Origin: Hymenobacter jeollabukensis
GTDB lineage: Bacteria > Bacteroidota > Bacteroidia > Cytophagales > Hymenobacteraceae
NCBI RefSeq assembly: GCF_005771675.1
Contig: NZ_VAJM01000001.1
Span: 868,001 to 932,000 of the forward strand
Direction: 5' to 3'
DNA: 64,000 bases
A model generated the notes under the pieces. That model saw nothing but the letters and a program-made list of their open reading frames with translations, had not been told where the DNA came from and ran no database searches. The position numbers and the translations under genes are program-made. Shown here piece by piece: positions 1 through 8,359 of the stretch (the first letter of the stretch is position 1; each line of letters opens with the position of its first letter).

Positions 1-1
1 C

Positions 2-805
2 ATGCACCCCGACCGCGTGGTGGTGGGCGTGCAGGACGAAGCGGCCAAGGAAGTGCTGGCGGAGCTGTACCTGCCCTTCAACGCGCCGGTGCACTTCGTG
101 GACTTCAGCACGGCCGAGTTTGTCAAGTACCTCTCCAACACGCTGCTGTCGACCCTGGTGAGCTTCGCCAACGAAATGGCCATGATAGCCCACCACATCG
201 GCGGCATCGACGTGCCGGCGGCTTTCCAGCTGCTGCACCAGGACCGGCGCTGGTCGGGTACGCCGGCGGCCATGGCCAGCTACGTGTTTCCGGGCTGCGG
301 CTACGGCGGCTACTGCCTGCCCAAGGACACGGCCGCGCTCAACAGCATTGCCCAAACCCACGGCTACCAGCCCAAAATGCTGCCCGCCAACCTGCAGATC
401 AACGAGGACATCAAGGACTTCGTGGTCGAGCAGATTGCCGCTCAGGTCACGCCGCAGCAGCGCATCGGCATCCTGGGCCTCTCCTTCAAGAGCGGCTCCG
501 ACGACGTGCGCCTGAGCCCGAGCCGGGCCATCATCGAGAAGCTGCGCGCCCGCGGCTACACCCGCATCGTGGCCTACGACCCGATGGCCAACGAGGTCTT
601 TGCCCGCGAAACCCAGCTGCCCATTGCCTACGCCGACTCGCTGCCCGAGCTGGTGGAGCAGGTCGATGCGCTGGTGCTGCTCACCAGCTGGCCCGAGTTT
701 CGGCAGCGGCGCGAGCTGCTGGCCAGCAAGCCGCTGTTCGACTTCCGCTACGCCCTCACTGAGCAGCAGGTGCAGCACCCGCCGCTGGTACCGCTGGCCC
801 GGTAA
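2..805 (+). CDS. UDP-glucose/GDP-mannose 6-dehydrogenase family protein, 5' truncated by window edge
   Basis: The enzyme family oxidises the C6 hydroxyl of a nucleotide sugar to a carboxylate with two NAD+, giving for example UDP-glucuronate for cell-surface polysaccharides. The visible 267 residues hold the central helical domain (TAEFVKYLSN and SFANEMA, the family's dimerisation helix), the catalytic cysteine motif GCGYGGYCLPKD, and the C-terminal NAD-linked domain (GLSFKSGSDDVRLSPS). Family members have roughly 430-470 residues, so the N-terminal Rossmann domain lies before the window and the Met at position 2 is internal (the MHPDRVVVG stretch is a mid-protein motif). The gene converges on the minus-strand polysaccharide operon. 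The substrate (UDP-glucose, GDP-mannose or an amino sugar) cannot be told from this part. Confidence 0.92.
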   Translation: MHPDRVVVGVQDEAAKEVLAELYLPFNAPVHFVDFSTAEFVKYLSNTLLSTLVSFANEMAMIAHHIGGIDVPAAFQLLHQDRRWSGTPAAMASYVFPGCGYGGYCLPKDTAALNSIAQTHGYQPKMLPANLQINEDIKDFVVEQIAAQVTPQQRIGILGLSFKSGSDDVRLSPSRAIIEKLRARGYTRIVAYDPMANEVFARETQLPIAYADSLPELVEQVDALVLLTSWPEFRQRRELLASKPLFDFRYALTEQQVQHPPLVPLAR

Positions 806-813
806 TTCAAGCC

Positions 814-869
814 GGCCCATACGCAAAAGCCCGCTGCCGGTACCGGCAGCGGGCTTTTGCGTATGGGCC
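814..869. terminator. 56-bp perfect palindrome, bidirectional terminator
   Basis: Positions 814-841 are the exact reverse complement of 842-869, with no loop bases (the centre is GGTACC). The arms contain GCAAAAGC and GCTTTTGC, so either transcript would form a GC-rich hairpin interrupted by A/T runs. It lies 8 bp after the stop of the dehydrogenase gene and 9 bp beyond the stop of the minus-strand small ORF, as expected for a shared terminator between converging genes. Confidence 0.8.
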
Positions 870-878
870 AGCCACCAT

Positions 879-1121
879 TCATCCTCTGCTTTTCCAGTAG
901 GCGTAAATCCAGCCCACGGCTAATGCCGGCGGCCCGGCGTTGCGCAGGGCCCGGAAGAAGCCTGTCGGGCCATACTGCAGGCCGCAGCTCAGGCAGCAAA
1001 GCAGCAGCAGCGCCAGCAATAACCAGATAAAAGGCGGCAGTCGGGCAAACATGGTATCGGGGTCAATCCGCTTCGGGTAGTCCGGCAGCGTGAAGATATT
1101 GCCGGCAGCGGGCAATTCCAA
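879..1121 (-). CDS. Small hypothetical membrane protein
   Basis: I do not recognise this protein. Read from a TTG start at 1121 it has 80 residues; an in-frame ATG at 1052 would give 57. GGGAG about 7 bases before the TTG could be a ribosome binding site, while the ATG has no obvious one. Residues 29-46 (PPFIWLLLALLLLCCLSC) form one strong membrane segment and a second weaker one lies near AVGWIYAYW. It follows the aminotransferase gene by 112 bp and is the last gene of the polysaccharide operon before the shared terminator. It could be a small membrane accessory protein or a spurious frame. Confidence 0.4.
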   Translation of the reverse strand: MELPAAGNIFTLPDYPKRIDPDTMFARLPPFIWLLLALLLLCCLSCGLQYGPTGFFRALRNAGPPALAVGWIYAYWKSRG

Positions 1122-1233
1122 CTGGCTCCCGCCGGCCCCGGCTCACCTCTTGCGACTCGCCCGGAATAACAACGCCGCCGGCCTCTTGCGAGACCGACGG
1201 CGCGGCACCTAAGCATCGAAACTGCTCCACCTT

Positions 1234-2613
1234 TCAGTTTCGCACTCGGTACACGGGTTGCACGGCGCGGCCGTGCAGGTATTGGTCGAGGCCCTCGTCG
1301 ATGGCGCGGCGGTACACGGCCAGGGCTTCGTGAATTCGTTCGGCGGTTAGCTCAATGTCGGCGGGCTGGTGGGCGTAGCTCACGATGAGCGAGGGCAGCA
1401 GCAGGCCGCGGCGCAGCGTTTCCTGCAAAAACAGCGTGCGGAAGCCCTGCGAAGGCAGCCCGGCAGCGTCGCGGGTGACGTAGATCATGCACTGCGGTGG
1501 CCCCTGCAGACTGAAGTAGTCGGTCAGGCCGTGCTCGGCAATGGACTGCTCGAGCAGGCGGCGCAGGTAGTCGCCGGCCTGGCGCAGGTGCTCGATGACC
1601 GGCTCGCGGCGGTAGGTAGCCAGCACCTCGCGCATGGCGGCCAGGGCGTGGCTTTCGGCGCCGTAGGTGGTCGAGAGCAGGAACACGCGCTCCTTGTCGT
1701 GGTGCAGGCCGCCCAGCTCCATCAGCTCGCGCCGGCCGGTGAGGGCCGCGATGCTGAAGCCGTTGCCGAGGGCTTTGGCCCAGGTGCTCAGGTCGGGGCG
1801 CACGCCGTAGGCCGCCTGGGCGCCGCCCACGTGCCAGCGCAGGCCGGTGATGATTTCGTCGAAGATGAGCACGGTGCCGTGCTGGTCGCAGAGGCGGCGC
1901 AGGCCGGGCAGAAAGCCGGGCGCGGGCGGCACGTCCTTTTCGATTTCGAGGATCAGGCAGGCCACCTGCCCCGGATGCTCCCGAAACAGCTGCTCCACCG
2001 AGGCCAGGTCGTTGTAGCGGAAGGTCAGCGTCAGCGCGCGCACGGCCGCGGGAATACCCGCCCGCACCGCCGTGGTGCCGATAAACCAGTCGTCGCAGGA
2101 GAAAAAGGGGTGGTCCTGGCACAGGGCCACCAGGTCGCGGCCGGTAGCGGCACGGGCCAGCTTCACGGCGGAGGAGGTCACGTCGGAGCCGTTCTTGGCG
2201 AACTTCACCATGTCGCCGGCGCCGGTGGTGGCCAGAAAGTCCTCGGCGGCACGTAGCTCCAGCACGGTGGGCCGGCCCACGTTGGTGGTGCCCCGGCTGA
2301 TTTCGCGCTGGGCGGCCCGCACCACCGGGGCGTAGGCGTGGCCCAGCGTGACGGCGCGCAGCCCCATGCCGTACTCCACGAAGGCGTTGCCGTCGGCATC
2401 CCACACGCGGCAGCCGCGGCCCCGCACGAGGTAGGGCGCCAGGCCCTCGGGAAACTGGTCGTCGCCCTTGGCGTAGGTGTGGCTGCCGCCCGGAATGGCG
2501 GCGTGAAAGCGGGGCTGCAGCGCGTGCGAAGCCGTAAAGCGGCTGGGCAGCAGCTGATCGGGGGCCGTGACGGGCTGGCAGATCGGGGGCGAAGCAGAGT
2601 TGGAGAGGAGCAT
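1234..2613 (-). CDS. Class III PLP aminotransferase, glutamate-1-semialdehyde aminomutase-like
   Basis: A fold-type I PLP enzyme of 459 residues. The cofactor-binding aspartate is D252 in FDEIITG, and K280 in STWAKALGNGFS is the expected Schiff-base lysine. The N-terminal part (IPGGSHTYAKG, residues 40-50) resembles glutamate-1-semialdehyde 2,1-aminomutase relatives, a group that includes proteins found in surface polysaccharide clusters. True HemL is usually near 430 residues and sits with housekeeping genes, so a role in installing or moving an amino group on a sugar or a sugar-linked acyl group is more likely here. It is near the 3' end of the operon, 134 bp after the oxygenase gene. The substrate is unknown. 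Confidence 0.82.
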   Translation of the reverse strand: MLLSNSASPPICQPVTAPDQLLPSRFTASHALQPRFHAAIPGGSHTYAKGDDQFPEGLAPYLVRGRGCRVWDADGNAFVEYGMGLRAVTLGHAYAPVVRAAQREISRGTTNVGRPTVLELRAAEDFLATTGAGDMVKFAKNGSDVTSSAVKLARAATGRDLVALCQDHPFFSCDDWFIGTTAVRAGIPAAVRALTLTFRYNDLASVEQLFREHPGQVACLILEIEKDVPPAPGFLPGLRRLCDQHGTVLIFDEIITGLRWHVGGAQAAYGVRPDLSTWAKALGNGFSIAALTGRRELMELGGLHHDKERVFLLSTTYGAESHALAAMREVLATYRREPVIEHLRQAGDYLRRLLEQSIAEHGLTDYFSLQGPPQCMIYVTRDAAGLPSQGFRTLFLQETLRRGLLLPSLIVSYAHQPADIELTAERIHEALAVYRRAIDEGLDQYLHGRAVQPVYRVRN

Positions 2614-2747
2614 GAGCGAGGTGGTGGAGAGTGAGGCCGGCAGAAACCGGCAACTGGCAAGCAGTTAGGAGCATTTCCCGCGGGGCGCTGAGCCGGGGTT
2701 GGCGGGCCCACGGCCCAGCGCCTCGTCGGGCAGGCGTTCGGCCCCGG

Positions 2748-3668
2748 TCAGGCCGACACGGGCTGCATCACGGCCGGGTCGAGCAGCGGCGTGCCGGGCT
2801 CGTACTCGTCGGTCAGCTCCTTGGGCAGTCGGGCCAGATCCGACACCCGGAAGAAGTCAATCAGGTTGGTGCCCGTGCTGGCCGAGTCGTGGTTCGGGGC
2901 GCCGCGGTGGGCCCGCACGTCGTCGATGTGCACGGTGCGGAAATCGATGCTGTAGCGGGTGCGGCCGGTTTGGTTGACCACGGTGGAGTGCATCTGCGCG
3001 GCCGAGAAGATGGTGACGCCGCCGGGGGGCAGCACCAGCCGCAGCTGCGGCTCCAGCAGCTCCAGCTCGTCGTAGGCGCGGGGCCGCTCGCGGCGGTCCG
3101 GCTCGCCGCTGGCGGCCAGGCGGGCGCCCTCGGCGTACCACTCGTGCATATGGTAGTTTTCCGAGCCGTTGGCAACGCCCCGGTCCCAGTAATTGGGATG
3201 GAAGGCCAGCGCATTACCGGACTCGTGCTCGTACATCGGGAACCACCAGTTCAGTTGGTTCAGCGGGGCCGAAAACCAGGTGTCGCGGTGCGTATCGAAG
3301 CGGTAGGCCAGGCCGTGGGTCAGGAAGTTGTTGCTGGTCACGGTGCGCATGCGGGGCACGTCGAAGTAGGTTTTCTCCGGGTCGCAGCCGAAGTCGAGCA
3401 GCAGCTGCTGCACCAGGAGCTTGGACCGCTCGTGGTTGATGAAGCGCGGCTTGAAATCGGCCAGGATGGCGTTGTAGGCCTCGGGCGTCATGGTGTGCTG
3501 GGCCAGGGCGGGGTCGATGTCGCCGAAGGCTTCGCGCACGAATTCGCGGCCGAACTCCACCAGCGCCAACACGCTGGGCCGGGGCTGGTAGGCAAACAGC
3601 TGCCCCCGGTAAAGCTGCTCCCGCCGCTGGTCGTCGGACATGGGCGAGTCGAAGTACACGGTATTCAT
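2748..3668 (-). CDS. 2-oxoglutarate/Fe(II)-dependent oxygenase, phytanoyl-CoA dioxygenase-like
   Basis: This 306-residue protein has the metal triad of the cupin-fold oxygenases: H127 and D129 in THRDTW, and distal H227 in AQMHSTV. Arginines follow in RTRYSIDFR (residues 236-244), a likely 2-oxoglutarate anchor. NQLNWWFPMYEHESGNALAFHP (139-158) is the strand region that lines the active site in this superfamily. Such enzymes hydroxylate or otherwise oxidise unactivated carbons. The position between a methyltransferase and an aminotransferase suggests it acts on the operon's sugar or on an acyl decoration. The assignment as an oxygenase is good; the substrate is inference. Confidence 0.75.
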   Translation of the reverse strand: MNTVYFDSPMSDDQRREQLYRGQLFAYQPRPSVLALVEFGREFVREAFGDIDPALAQHTMTPEAYNAILADFKPRFINHERSKLLVQQLLLDFGCDPEKTYFDVPRMRTVTSNNFLTHGLAYRFDTHRDTWFSAPLNQLNWWFPMYEHESGNALAFHPNYWDRGVANGSENYHMHEWYAEGARLAASGEPDRRERPRAYDELELLEPQLRLVLPPGGVTIFSAAQMHSTVVNQTGRTRYSIDFRTVHIDDVRAHRGAPNHDSASTGTNLIDFFRVSDLARLPKELTDEYEPGTPLLDPAVMQPVSA

Positions 3669-3730
3669 ATAGCTACTTTGGGTTGGAGTGGTCTGGAGCG
3701 GAAAGCGGGGTTGGCGAAGCGGGCGAGGCT

Positions 3731-4960
3731 TCAGAGCACGAGGAACTCGCCCTCGAAGCCGAGCTGGCGGGCCTGGGTGCGGATTTCGTCGGCGTAGGTC
3801 GGGTTGGTGATGAATATCACGTCGGGCCGGTAGTCCATGATGGCCTCCGGCGCGATGACCGGGTGGGCCGTCAGCGGCATGAACTGGCCCTGCCGGCGCG
3901 GGTAGATGTCGACCACGGCCAGCACGGTGTCGGCCAGGTCGAAGGTGTTCAGGAAGGTGATGGCGCGCGAGCCGGCGCCCCAGGCGAGGACGCGCTTGCC
4001 GCTGCTACGCAGCTCGTCGACGCGGTCCTGCCACTGCTCCATCACGGCCCGGGCCGAGCGGCCGAAGGCGCGCACGGCGGCGGGCGTTTCGGGGTCGTCG
4101 GTGGGCGCGAGGGTGGCCGGGTCGGGCACGGTGGTGGGGCGGGCCGTCAGGCCCAGGTACTCGCCGTGCCAGCAGGGCTGCACGTCCAGCACCTCGAAGC
4201 CGGCGCTGCGGAACAGGTACGAAAGCGAAGCGGGCGTAAACCAGGACGCGTGCTCGTTGACGATGTTCCACACCACCTGCTGGCCGATGTCGTAGAGCGC
4301 GTTGGGCACTTCCACGTACACGATGGGCGCGGTGCCGGCCGGAATGGCGGCCCGTAGGTCGCGCACAAACTGCGTGACGTGGCCGGCCAGCACGTTGAGC
4401 ATGTGGCGGCAGCTGATGAAGGTGGCCCCTTCGAGCACGTGCGCGGTGGCCGGGCCGAAGTAGTCCTTCACGAACGTAACGCCCAGCGCTTCGTTGGTGC
4501 CCTCGGGCAGGCCGAACGGCGACGCGTAGCCCGGGTCGATGCCCAGGCCGGTGTTGGGGCCCAGGCGGCAGAGCGTGCGCAGGAAGTCCCCGTCGCCGCA
4601 GCCGATGTCCACGATGCGGCCGTTGCGCAGGTTGTAGCGCTCGATCAGGTCGGTGGCCAGCCCCAGCGTGAAGGCCCGGAACGAGGGCGAAAACTCCAGG
4701 GAGAAGTCGTTGCGGGTGTGGGTGATTTTGCTGGCCTCGTAGGCCTCGTTGTGGATGTAGTGGCAGTGCGGGCAGAAGGCCAGCCTGATGTCGGTGGTCG
4801 GCGCGTGCCGGGCCGCCTCGACGGTGGGCCAGAGGATGCCCGACTGCGTGGGTACGCCGTGGGTTTCGAAAAACACTTCGCCGGCGGCGGAGCCGCACAC
4901 CGGGCAGGGCTGGGTGGCCGCAGTCGTGGCCGGGGCAGTGGTAAGCAGTTCGGTTTCCAT
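3731..4960 (-). CDS. Class I SAM methyltransferase with zinc-binding N-terminus and C-methyltransferase C-terminal domain
   Basis: This 409-residue protein has three parts. A CxxC/CxxC zinc-binding domain uses C19, C22, C63 and C66. A SAM-binding Rossmann domain has motif I VDIGCGDGDF (about 117-126). The C-terminal domain has a second nucleotide-fold signature (VLAWGAGSRAITFLN). This is the architecture of NDP-hexose C-methyltransferases such as TylC3. It is the most divergent of the three copies in the operon: the YHEHFSY and THGGSLR signatures of the other two are absent, and VNEHASW stands where YHEHFSY would be. It may therefore act on another substrate or perform another transfer. Start ATG at 4960, 47 bp after the DUF4910 gene. 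Confidence 0.82.
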   Translation of the reverse strand: METELLTTAPATTAATQPCPVCGSAAGEVFFETHGVPTQSGILWPTVEAARHAPTTDIRLAFCPHCHYIHNEAYEASKITHTRNDFSLEFSPSFRAFTLGLATDLIERYNLRNGRIVDIGCGDGDFLRTLCRLGPNTGLGIDPGYASPFGLPEGTNEALGVTFVKDYFGPATAHVLEGATFISCRHMLNVLAGHVTQFVRDLRAAIPAGTAPIVYVEVPNALYDIGQQVVWNIVNEHASWFTPASLSYLFRSAGFEVLDVQPCWHGEYLGLTARPTTVPDPATLAPTDDPETPAAVRAFGRSARAVMEQWQDRVDELRSSGKRVLAWGAGSRAITFLNTFDLADTVLAVVDIYPRRQGQFMPLTAHPVIAPEAIMDYRPDVIFITNPTYADEIRTQARQLGFEGEFLVL

Positions 4961-5007
4961 AAGGCTGGTGGACGCTAATGGTGGTGGAAGAATATGACAG
5001 CGGCGGC

Positions 5008-6375
5008 TCAGGCGACGGCCGGAAGGGGCGCAAGCAGGTCGGTGGCGAGGAGCTGGTCGGCGGCGCGGCGGATGACGGCGAAGGGCAGCCCGCTGCGCTC
5101 GGCAATGGCCAGCAGGTCGTGGTGGCCGTCGGCGTAGCTGAGCACCCAGAGCAGGGCCATTTCGGCTTCGCGGGGGTTGCCCTGGCCCTTCACGGCGCCG
5201 TAGAGGCCGCGGCGGCCGAGCTGCGGCTCGCCGTAGGGCTGCCGGTTCTGGTAGCGCTGGTTGCCTTCGAGCACCTGCACCACCCGCTCGTACAGCGCCA
5301 GCGACTCATCCAGCTGGTCCGGCCGCACGAACTGGCAGTTGTCGGCCGAAGTGTGGTACTCCGGAAACTCGCCGTGCGGGGTGCGCGACAGGCAGCCCAC
5401 CGGCAAATCGAAGCCCGGGGAGCAGAATTGCCGCTCGTCGTAGCCGTAGGGCACGTAGTCGCGCAGCTCGTGGGGGTAGCCTTCGCGGCGCAGCACGTGG
5501 GCCACTACCCTATCGATGTCGGCCTGGCCCAGACGGGTGCGCTTGTAAGTGAAGGCGCCGGGGCCGCCGAGCAGCGTGGTCACCAGTCCGTGCCGGATGC
5601 GGGCCAGCGTGGCGGGCGTCTGCCGGCTCAGCCAGGTGATGGAGCCAATGGTGCCGGGCGCGAACAGGAACCGGTACGACAGCCGGTGCGGGCGCTGGCT
5701 CAGGGCCTGGGCCAGGTGCGCGGCCACCACGATGCCGGAGAGGTTGTCGTTGGCCAGCGAGGGGTGGCAGACGTGGCAGGAAATCAGCACCTCATCCTCC
5801 ACCTCGCCGGGCAGCAGCAGCTCGCCGTAGGTGAGGCTGCCGTGCGGGTCCAGCTCGGTGTCGATGCAGACTTCGTAGATCGGTTCGTCCAGCGCCTCAA
5901 GCTGCCGCTGCGTGAGGCAGAAGCCCCAGTTGGCGTGGTAGTAGGAGGTGCGGTAGGGAATCAGATCGGGCTGCTCGGGCAGGGCGTAGAGGTGCGGGCG
6001 CAGCTCGTCCAGCGTCAGCCAGCTGTGCACCGGCTGGCTGTAGCCGAGCACGTGCAGGTTGTGGGCGTGCCAGTCGATAACCCGCTCGCCCTCGGCCGTG
6101 GCCACGTACGCGTCGCGGATGCGCCACTCGGCGGGCACGGTCCAGTCGAGCACCGCAGTGCCGCTGGGCACTTCGTGGACGACGAGGCCAGGCAGCAGGC
6201 GCTCCTGCAGCAGGCGCAGCGTCTGGCGCACACCGTCGCCGGTCAGGCTGCGCGGCAGGGGGTACAGCTCCCGCAGCAGCGCGTGCAGGGCCTCGCCCCG
6301 CTCCGACGCGGTGGCCGAGGCCAGCGCCGGCTCAGCAAACGGGGGCGGTGCGGGCGCGGCTTGCATGGCCTTCAC
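5008..6375 (-). CDS. DUF4910 family protein, M28 aminopeptidase-like fold with winged-helix tail
   Basis: This 455-residue protein matches the DUF4910 family, which combines a DUF2172/M28-peptidase-like zinc domain with a C-terminal winged helix. The motif HVCHPSLANDNLSG (201-214) supplies a His and Asp of a binuclear zinc site, and YHTSADN further on supplies another His. The last 80 residues (EMALLWVLSYADGHHDLLAIAERSGLPFAVIRRAADQL) look like a winged helix. Family members are often encoded in polysaccharide clusters, but I know of no firmly established reaction; a hydrolase or deacylase acting on a sugar-linked amide is a reasonable guess. A GTG at 6375 gives the longest form and an ATG at 6366 is an alternative. 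Its start overlaps the end of the preceding methyltransferase gene, so translation is probably coupled. Confidence 0.8.
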   Translation of the reverse strand: MKAMQAAPAPPPFAEPALASATASERGEALHALLRELYPLPRSLTGDGVRQTLRLLQERLLPGLVVHEVPSGTAVLDWTVPAEWRIRDAYVATAEGERVIDWHAHNLHVLGYSQPVHSWLTLDELRPHLYALPEQPDLIPYRTSYYHANWGFCLTQRQLEALDEPIYEVCIDTELDPHGSLTYGELLLPGEVEDEVLISCHVCHPSLANDNLSGIVVAAHLAQALSQRPHRLSYRFLFAPGTIGSITWLSRQTPATLARIRHGLVTTLLGGPGAFTYKRTRLGQADIDRVVAHVLRREGYPHELRDYVPYGYDERQFCSPGFDLPVGCLSRTPHGEFPEYHTSADNCQFVRPDQLDESLALYERVVQVLEGNQRYQNRQPYGEPQLGRRGLYGAVKGQGNPREAEMALLWVLSYADGHHDLLAIAERSGLPFAVIRRAADQLLATDLLAPLPAVA

Positions 6376-7603
6376 TGAAGATGTGCAGGCTCGGAATGGC
6401 CGTCACGAATTGCCCGCCCCAGGTGCGGATGTAGCTCAGGTTATCGGCCACTTCGGCGCTGATGTTCCAGGGCAGAATGACCACGAAATCAGGTTTTTCC
6501 TCGCGAATGGCCTCCGGCGACAATACCGGAATGTGGCTGCCGGGCAGGTACTTGCCCTGCTTGTAGGGCGAGGCGTCGACCACGATGGGCATCAGGTCGG
6601 TGCCCTGAATGCCGCAGTAGTTGAGCAGGGTGTTGCCCTTGGCGGCGGCGCCGTAGCCGACGACCTTTTTGCCCGCGCGGCGCTGCTCCAGCAGGAACTC
6701 CAAGAACTCGGCCCGCACCGTGTCGAGGCGCGGCTGGAAATCCTGGTAGTACTCCAGCGTGAGCATGCCGGCGGCCCGCTCCCGGGCCAGCAGCTCGCGC
6801 ACCGCGTCGGTTACGGGCTTGCTGCGGTCGGCCGAGTGCCGGGCGAAGACGCGCAACGACCCGCCGTGGGTGGGCAGCTCCTGCACGTCGAAGACGGTGA
6901 GGCCCTGGGCGGCGAAGACGCGGGCCACGGTGTTCAGCGAGAGGTAGCTGAAGTGCTCGTGGTAGATGGTATCGAACTGGCAGTCGTCGACCAGGTTCAG
7001 CAGGTGCGGAAATTCCAGGGTAGCCACGCCGCCGGGCTTGAGCACTAGCTGCATGCCGCCCACGAAGTCGTTCATGTCGGGCACGTGGGCCAGCACGTTA
7101 TTGCAGATCAGCAGGTCGGCCTTCTGCCCGTCGGCGGCCAGCTCGCGGGCCAGGCGGGTGGTGAAGAAGTCGACCAGGGTGCGCACGCCGCGGCCGGCGG
7201 CAATGCGCGCGGTGTTGGCCGTGGGGTCGATGCCGAGCACCGGCACGCCGTGCTGGTGGAAGTACTGCAGCAGGTAGCCGTCGTTGCTGGCGGCTTCCAT
7301 CACCAGGGAGTCTTCGGTGTAGCCGAAGCGCGCCATCATCATGTCCACGTAGCGGCGGGCATGGTCCAGCCAGGAGGTCGAGTACGAGGAGAAGTAGGTG
7401 TACTCCTCGCCGAAAATCTCGACGGCTTTTTTCACTTCCCCGATCTGCACCAGCCAGCAGTTGTCGCAGACGTAGGTTTTCAGCGGGTAGTGCTGTTCGG
7501 GTTCTTCCAGCTGCGTGGCGCTTAGCATGGAGTTGGACGGCGGGCAGTGGCCGAGGTCAGCAAACACGTGGGTCAGCTCGGTTCCGCAGTGACGGCAGTT
7601 CAT
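6332..7603 (-). CDS. NDP-sugar C-methyltransferase, TylC3-like
   Basis: This 423-residue protein has the full architecture of C-methyltransferases that add a branch methyl to a keto-sugar nucleotide. It has an N-terminal zinc site (C3, C6, C46, C49), a SAM domain with MEAASNDGYLLQYF, the signatures YHEHFSY and ELPTHGGSLR, and a C-terminal GYGAAAKGNTLLNY nucleotide-fold domain. It is closely similar in all of these motifs to the protein at 9277-10611, so the two look like paralogues. The SAM-dependent methyl transfer from the family is well supported; the sugar substrate is not known. Its 3' end overlaps the DUF4910 gene. Confidence 0.88.
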   Translation of the reverse strand: MNCRHCGTELTHVFADLGHCPPSNSMLSATQLEEPEQHYPLKTYVCDNCWLVQIGEVKKAVEIFGEEYTYFSSYSTSWLDHARRYVDMMMARFGYTEDSLVMEAASNDGYLLQYFHQHGVPVLGIDPTANTARIAAGRGVRTLVDFFTTRLARELAADGQKADLLICNNVLAHVPDMNDFVGGMQLVLKPGGVATLEFPHLLNLVDDCQFDTIYHEHFSYLSLNTVARVFAAQGLTVFDVQELPTHGGSLRVFARHSADRSKPVTDAVRELLARERAAGMLTLEYYQDFQPRLDTVRAEFLEFLLEQRRAGKKVVGYGAAAKGNTLLNYCGIQGTDLMPIVVDASPYKQGKYLPGSHIPVLSPEAIREEKPDFVVILPWNISAEVADNLSYIRTWGGQFVTAIPSLHIFSEGHASRARTAPVC

Positions 7604-7696
7604 GGCTCAGGTAACGTTAAAAGGCGGAGAGGTCAGAAGGAAAGCAACCGCGAATGAGGAGCGGCCAGTGGGAGTGTTTCAGGCAGGTTATCAGAC

Positions 7697-8359
7697 TTAT
7701 AAAAGCACCTTGCGGGTGTAAAAGGCTTCGGCGTATCGGCCCGAACAGGCGGCCTGCATGCCCCGCAGCCGGGGCAGGGCCCGAAACGTTTCGGCGTCAA
7801 ACCAGTGCTTGCCGGCCTGCGAGGGGAAGTGCCGGAGCAGCAGCTCCACTTTGCGGTCGAGCACCGCGGCGGGCAGCTCCACGAAGCAGCCGGGGTTGCC
7901 CAGGTCGCCGTCGTACTTCGGAATCTCGTATTCGAGCACCAAGTGGCTGCGAAACGTATTCCAGGTCAGCTCCGAGAGCAGGCGGTGGTCCTGGTGCAGG
8001 TCGTGGCGGTAGTGGGTCAGGATCAGGTCGGGGTTGAAGGCTTTGAGCTGCTCGAAAATGGCTTTGACCTCGGGCACCAGCTGGGGCAGCAGCCCGTCGG
8101 TGAAGGCCAGGATGCGGATGTCGCGCGGCAGGCTGGCCGGGGCGTCGGCCAGGAAGGCCTCGGCGCTGGCCCGGGCCTCGCGGGCCCGCTCGGGCGTGCT
8201 GCTGAACACCACCCAGGTCACGGCCGCCACCTGTTTGTCGGCCAGCAGCCGCAGCAGCGTGCCCCCGGCCCCAATCTCGATGTCGTCGGCGTGGGCTCCG
8301 AGGCAGAGCACGCGCAGGCCGGCGGCTCCGGCGGGCGGCACGGGCAGCAGCCGGATCAT
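7697..8359 (-). CDS. PIG-L family N-deacetylase
   Basis: A 220-residue zinc-dependent deacetylase of the PIG-L/LmbE fold. The metal motif AHADDIE (H23, D25, D26) follows the first strand, and a second metal-binding stretch THYRHDLHQDHR lies in the middle. The family removes acetyl groups from N-acetylamino sugars or related molecules. The start at 8359 is chosen because its ATG shares bases with the TGA of the preceding nucleotidyltransferase gene (ATGA overlap) and because the zinc motif then sits at the usual distance from the N-terminus; an open frame continues upstream but overlaps the neighbour. It probably exposes an amine for later modification. Confidence 0.85.
   Translation of the reverse strand: MIRLLPVPPAGAAGLRVLCLGAHADDIEIGAGGTLLRLLADKQVAAVTWVVFSSTPERAREARASAEAFLADAPASLPRDIRILAFTDGLLPQLVPEVKAIFEQLKAFNPDLILTHYRHDLHQDHRLLSELTWNTFRSHLVLEYEIPKYDGDLGNPGCFVELPAAVLDRKVELLLRHFPSQAGKHWFDAETFRALPRLRGMQAACSGRYAEAFYTRKVLL

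Noticed and set aside
7781-7794. Perfect 14-bp palindrome CCGAAACGTTTCGG that looks like a LacI-type operator
   Set aside because: It lies within the coding sequence of the PIG-L deacetylase gene, far from any promoter, and is explained by codons for the residues around ETF. A chance match is likely.
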